A stretch of 64,000 nucleotides of DNA, taken from assembly GCA_963661945.1 (NCBI GenBank), contig CAVLDP010000006.1, positions 1 to 64,000 on the forward strand. The letters are read 5' to 3'. This DNA is from CAVLDP01 sp963661945 (GTDB lineage Bacteria; Bacillota; Clostridia; Lachnospirales; Lachnospiraceae). A model generated the notes under the pieces. The model did no database searches and was not told where the DNA came from. It saw nothing but the letters and a program-made list of their open reading frames with translations. Below are positions 61,880 through 64,000 of this stretch, piece after piece; the first letter of the stretch is position 1; every line of letters begins with the position of its first letter. The position numbers and the translations under genes are program-made.

Positions 61880-63523
61880 TTATAAGCCAAAGCAACCACC
61901 GCCAATAAATTCTCGAATCAGGGAACTATTGGCGATATCATCTCCTGGAATTGGCAGGAAATAATCAAGCAGCTTAATCAGTCTCTTTGCTTCTACATAT
62001 TCTGCTGCATCTCTAGGAATTGCATAAAGCTGAGGCAGAGCATAAATCTTGAGAACAGCTGTCTCATAGATCAAGGCCGAGTTAAACATCGCATCCGCCT
62101 CTTCCTGGAATGGGAAGATATTCTTCTCCTCCCCTCTTCTGACAGAATCCCACATGGCGATTGTCTCCTGCGCAGAAGTTCCACGTGTTCTGGCATCACG
62201 AACAATACGCCGAAGTAGTCTTCCATCCGTAGTTGCAAGCGGATTATGCTCATCAATGGATAACTGTGTCAATGCAGAAATATAAATCTTGTACTTACAT
62301 TCATTCGGAAGCTTCTCCGACATACGAGGATTCAGACCATGAATTCCCTCAATAATCAAGATATCTCCCTGGCCAAGCTGCATAAAGTTTCCGCGGTATT
62401 CAGACTTGCCCGTCTTAAAATTAAAGGTTGGAAGTTCTACCCTCTCTCCACAAAGAAGGGCTTCCATATCCGTATTGAATTGACTGATATTAAGGCCTTC
62501 AATCGATTCAAAATCCTTCTGTCCGAATTCATCTAATGGCATAAACTCCCGGTCCAGATAATAGTCATCGAGAGAAATTGGATGCGGTTGCATGCCAAGT
62601 GCCCGAAGCTGAGTCGACAGGCGATTGGCAAATGTTGTCTTGCCGGATGAACTAGGACCAGCAATCATAACAAATTTACGCTTGGAATCTGAGACGATAT
62701 CTCTGGCAAGCTGGCCAATCTGCTCCTCCATCAAGGCTTCCTGCGTCAGAATAATCTCTCTGGCTCTGCCGTCTGCCACTGCATCATTAAGAGCTCCAAC
62801 GGATGGAATTCTCATCATCTCGCTCCATTCGTCAGACTTCCGTAGCACCTGGAAGAACTTGTCTGCTGGCGCAAATTCTGCCACCTGCTTCGGATTCGCG
62901 CCCGGAAACTGTAAGATAAAACCATCCTCATATTTCACAAGGTCAAAGCAAGTAAGCATCCCGGTAGATGGCATCATATAACCATAGAAATAGTCAGCGA
63001 GACCATCTAATTCATACATATGAATCGTCGAGCTTCCCCGATAGAATAGAAGGCGTTCCTTATTACGCATTCCTTCCCTTCGAAACATCTCCATGGCTTC
63101 TTCTGTCTGCATGGTATATTTATGAAATGGAATATCTTCCTCGACCATGGCAAGCATCATGTTCTTAAGTTCCATTAGATCTGCCTCACTGATGCAGTCT
63201 GTGAAGCTTGGCTTGCAGTAATAGCCCTGACCAATGGAATACTTCACAAATACATCGGATGCTTCTGGATGAAGTCTCTTAAGTGCCGCCTGCATTAGAA
63301 ATGTAACAGATCTGCGGTAAGCCTTCTTACCATTCTTGTCCTTCACCGTAAGGAAGCGAATCTCCCCATCTCCCGGAATGACCTTGAATAGTTCATATAG
63401 CTTATTGCCATAGACTGCAAGAGCTATAGTATCTTCTGTATCTGCTTGCACTAAAGACGCGACCTGTAAGAATGTCGTCCCTTCTTCATATGTATATTCC
63501 GCACCATCAATGAAAAGTCTCAT
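61880..63523 (-). CDS. TGS-domain fused uridine kinase-like P-loop protein
   Basis: A 547-residue protein with an N-terminal TGS-like domain (~1-60, LFIDGAEYTYEEGTTFLQVA), a central catalytic-like domain related to threonyl-tRNA synthetase editing (YYCKPSFTDC, DIPFHKYTMQTEEAMEMF), and a C-terminal P-loop kinase with AGPSSSGKTTFANRLSTQL, HPISLDDYYLDREF and IIEGIHGLNPRMSEKLP. Phosphorylates an unknown substrate; often annotated as nucleoside kinase. Twenty bases upstream of the XpaC-like gene and 22 after the Nif3-like gene. Confidence 0.88.
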   Translation of the reverse strand: MRLFIDGAEYTYEEGTTFLQVASLVQADTEDTIALAVYGNKLYELFKVIPGDGEIRFLTVKDKNGKKAYRRSVTFLMQAALKRLHPEASDVFVKYSIGQGYYCKPSFTDCISEADLMELKNMMLAMVEEDIPFHKYTMQTEEAMEMFRREGMRNKERLLFYRGSSTIHMYELDGLADYFYGYMMPSTGMLTCFDLVKYEDGFILQFPGANPKQVAEFAPADKFFQVLRKSDEWSEMMRIPSVGALNDAVADGRAREIILTQEALMEEQIGQLARDIVSDSKRKFVMIAGPSSSGKTTFANRLSTQLRALGMQPHPISLDDYYLDREFMPLDEFGQKDFESIEGLNISQFNTDMEALLCGERVELPTFNFKTGKSEYRGNFMQLGQGDILIIEGIHGLNPRMSEKLPNECKYKIYISALTQLSIDEHNPLATTDGRLLRRIVRDARTRGTSAQETIAMWDSVRRGEEKNIFPFQEEADAMFNSALIYETAVLKIYALPQLYAIPRDAAEYVEAKRLIKLLDYFLPIPGDDIANSSLIREFIGGGCFGL

Positions 63524-63545
63524 ACCAGTCCCCTCTCGCCTTTAC

Positions 63546-64000
63546 CTATACTATATAAAATGGTTCTGCCATTGGTTCCCTAAATACCGTCAAGTCATTA
63601 CCAAGCGATGCCAGATAGGGTTCCATATATTCCATAAAAATATGCTCTATTCCATAATGACCTGCATCAATAATAGAGAGTCCCTCCTGCACAGCATCGA
63701 TTCCTGAATGATGATCAATATCCCCAGTAATCAGTAGATCCGCACCAGCTTCAATTGCAAGAGGAATCTCTGATTTCCCAGAACCTGGTAACATAGCCAC
63801 TCTATGAATTACACCTGCCGCCGGCCCAAAGACCTTTACATTTGTAAGGCCAAAGGAATCTCTTACAAATTCTGCAAAAGAAAATAATGTCATCTCTTCC
63901 TTCAAATCCCCAACAGAGCCAAGCCCTCTGTCTCCTTCAATCACTTCAAGCGGAACCGTATTCGTTAGACCCAGTCTGGAATCTGCTAATTCTCCCATCT
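63546..64000 (-). CDS. Nif3-like dinuclear metal center protein (5' end outside window)
   Basis: At least 151 residues, open to the window edge. The C-terminal half of the Nif3/YbgI family is clear: GVIHRVAMLPGSGKSEIPLA (metal region), DLLITGDIDHHSGIDAVQEG and IIDAGHYGIEHIFMEYM with the metal-binding His and Glu. The N-terminal part with the other metal ligands lies outside the window. Homologues form hexamers with two metals; some are GTP cyclohydrolase I-like (FolE2/Nif3 type), but the activity is not decided here. Confidence 0.88.
   Translation of the reverse strand, partial: MGELADSRLGLTNTVPLEVIEGDRGLGSVGDLKEEMTLFSFAEFVRDSFGLTNVKVFGPAAGVIHRVAMLPGSGKSEIPLAIEAGADLLITGDIDHHSGIDAVQEGLSIIDAGHYGIEHIFMEYMEPYLASLGNDLTVFREPMAEPFYIV

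Noticed and set aside
1..64000. CRISPR array, insertion sequence or prophage module
   Set aside because: No regularly spaced repeats, transposase, integrase or terminal inverted repeats were seen in the window.

Overview
The window is about 64 kb of chromosome from a low-to-mid GC, Gram-positive anaerobe. It is most probably a motile member of the Lachnospiraceae (Clostridia, Bacillota). The evidence is the single-chain glycyl-tRNA synthetase, PPDK, DUF1846 and DUF5685 proteins, the PrkC/PrpC pair, PyrBI with a zinc regulatory chain, LarE/CobO, A-type RNase P RNA, AAG-biased codon use, strong GGAGG ribosome sites and sigma-A promoters of the TTGAAA-17-TATAAT kind. Motility is implied by two good sigma-28 (SigD/FliA type) promoters and a chemoreceptor. 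Nearly all genes lie on the minus strand. I saw no insertion sequence, prophage core or CRISPR array; only the first ~500 bases look accessory.

Layout, left to right. 1-6.4 kb: the end of an unrecognised AT-rich gene abutting a hybrid histidine kinase, an AGCS amino-acid/cation symporter with a hairpin leader, a PucR-type regulator, and an unlisted 54-residue protein diverging from PucR across a palindromic site. 6.4-11.1 kb: DUF1846 protein, ilvE, an orphan 2-hydroxyacyl-CoA dehydratase-like gene and rnpB. 11.1-17 kb: MalY/PatB-type lyase, a NifX-like/SlyD-like fusion with a His/Cys hinge, a lone trpD, and ppdK. 17-24.8 kb: mscS, an M16C peptidase, era, recO, a membrane-anchored hypothetical protein and glyS in one operon. 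24.8-31.7 kb: a leuB-ilvD-ilvB-serC-serA operon making branched-chain amino acids and serine, with a clear promoter and a UUCG hairpin in its leader.

31.7-40.8 kb is a mixed region: HAD phosphatase, MecA adaptor, tRNA-Leu(CAA), a lytic transglycosylase, tRNA-Thr(GGT), efp, rpiB, nrdR, ychF, and a FIST-domain sensor paired with a soluble chemoreceptor. Two small unrecognised proteins here (32706-32984 and 36537-36929) each sit behind a sigma-28 promoter. The nrdR and FIST promoters share a near-identical 18-bp palindromic motif.

40.8-56 kb is a long co-directional housekeeping run: murE-priA-def-fmt-zinc protease-rsmB-rlmN-prpC-prkC-rsgA-rpe-thiN-udk-cobO-larE, linking cell wall, translation start, rRNA modification and Ser/Thr phosphorylation. 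56-57.5 kb holds pyrBI. 57.5-64 kb holds a J-domain protein, a DUF5685 protein, a zinc-ribbon membrane protein, TelA, an XpaC-like protein, a TGS-uridine kinase-like protein and the end of a Nif3-like protein cut by the window edge.
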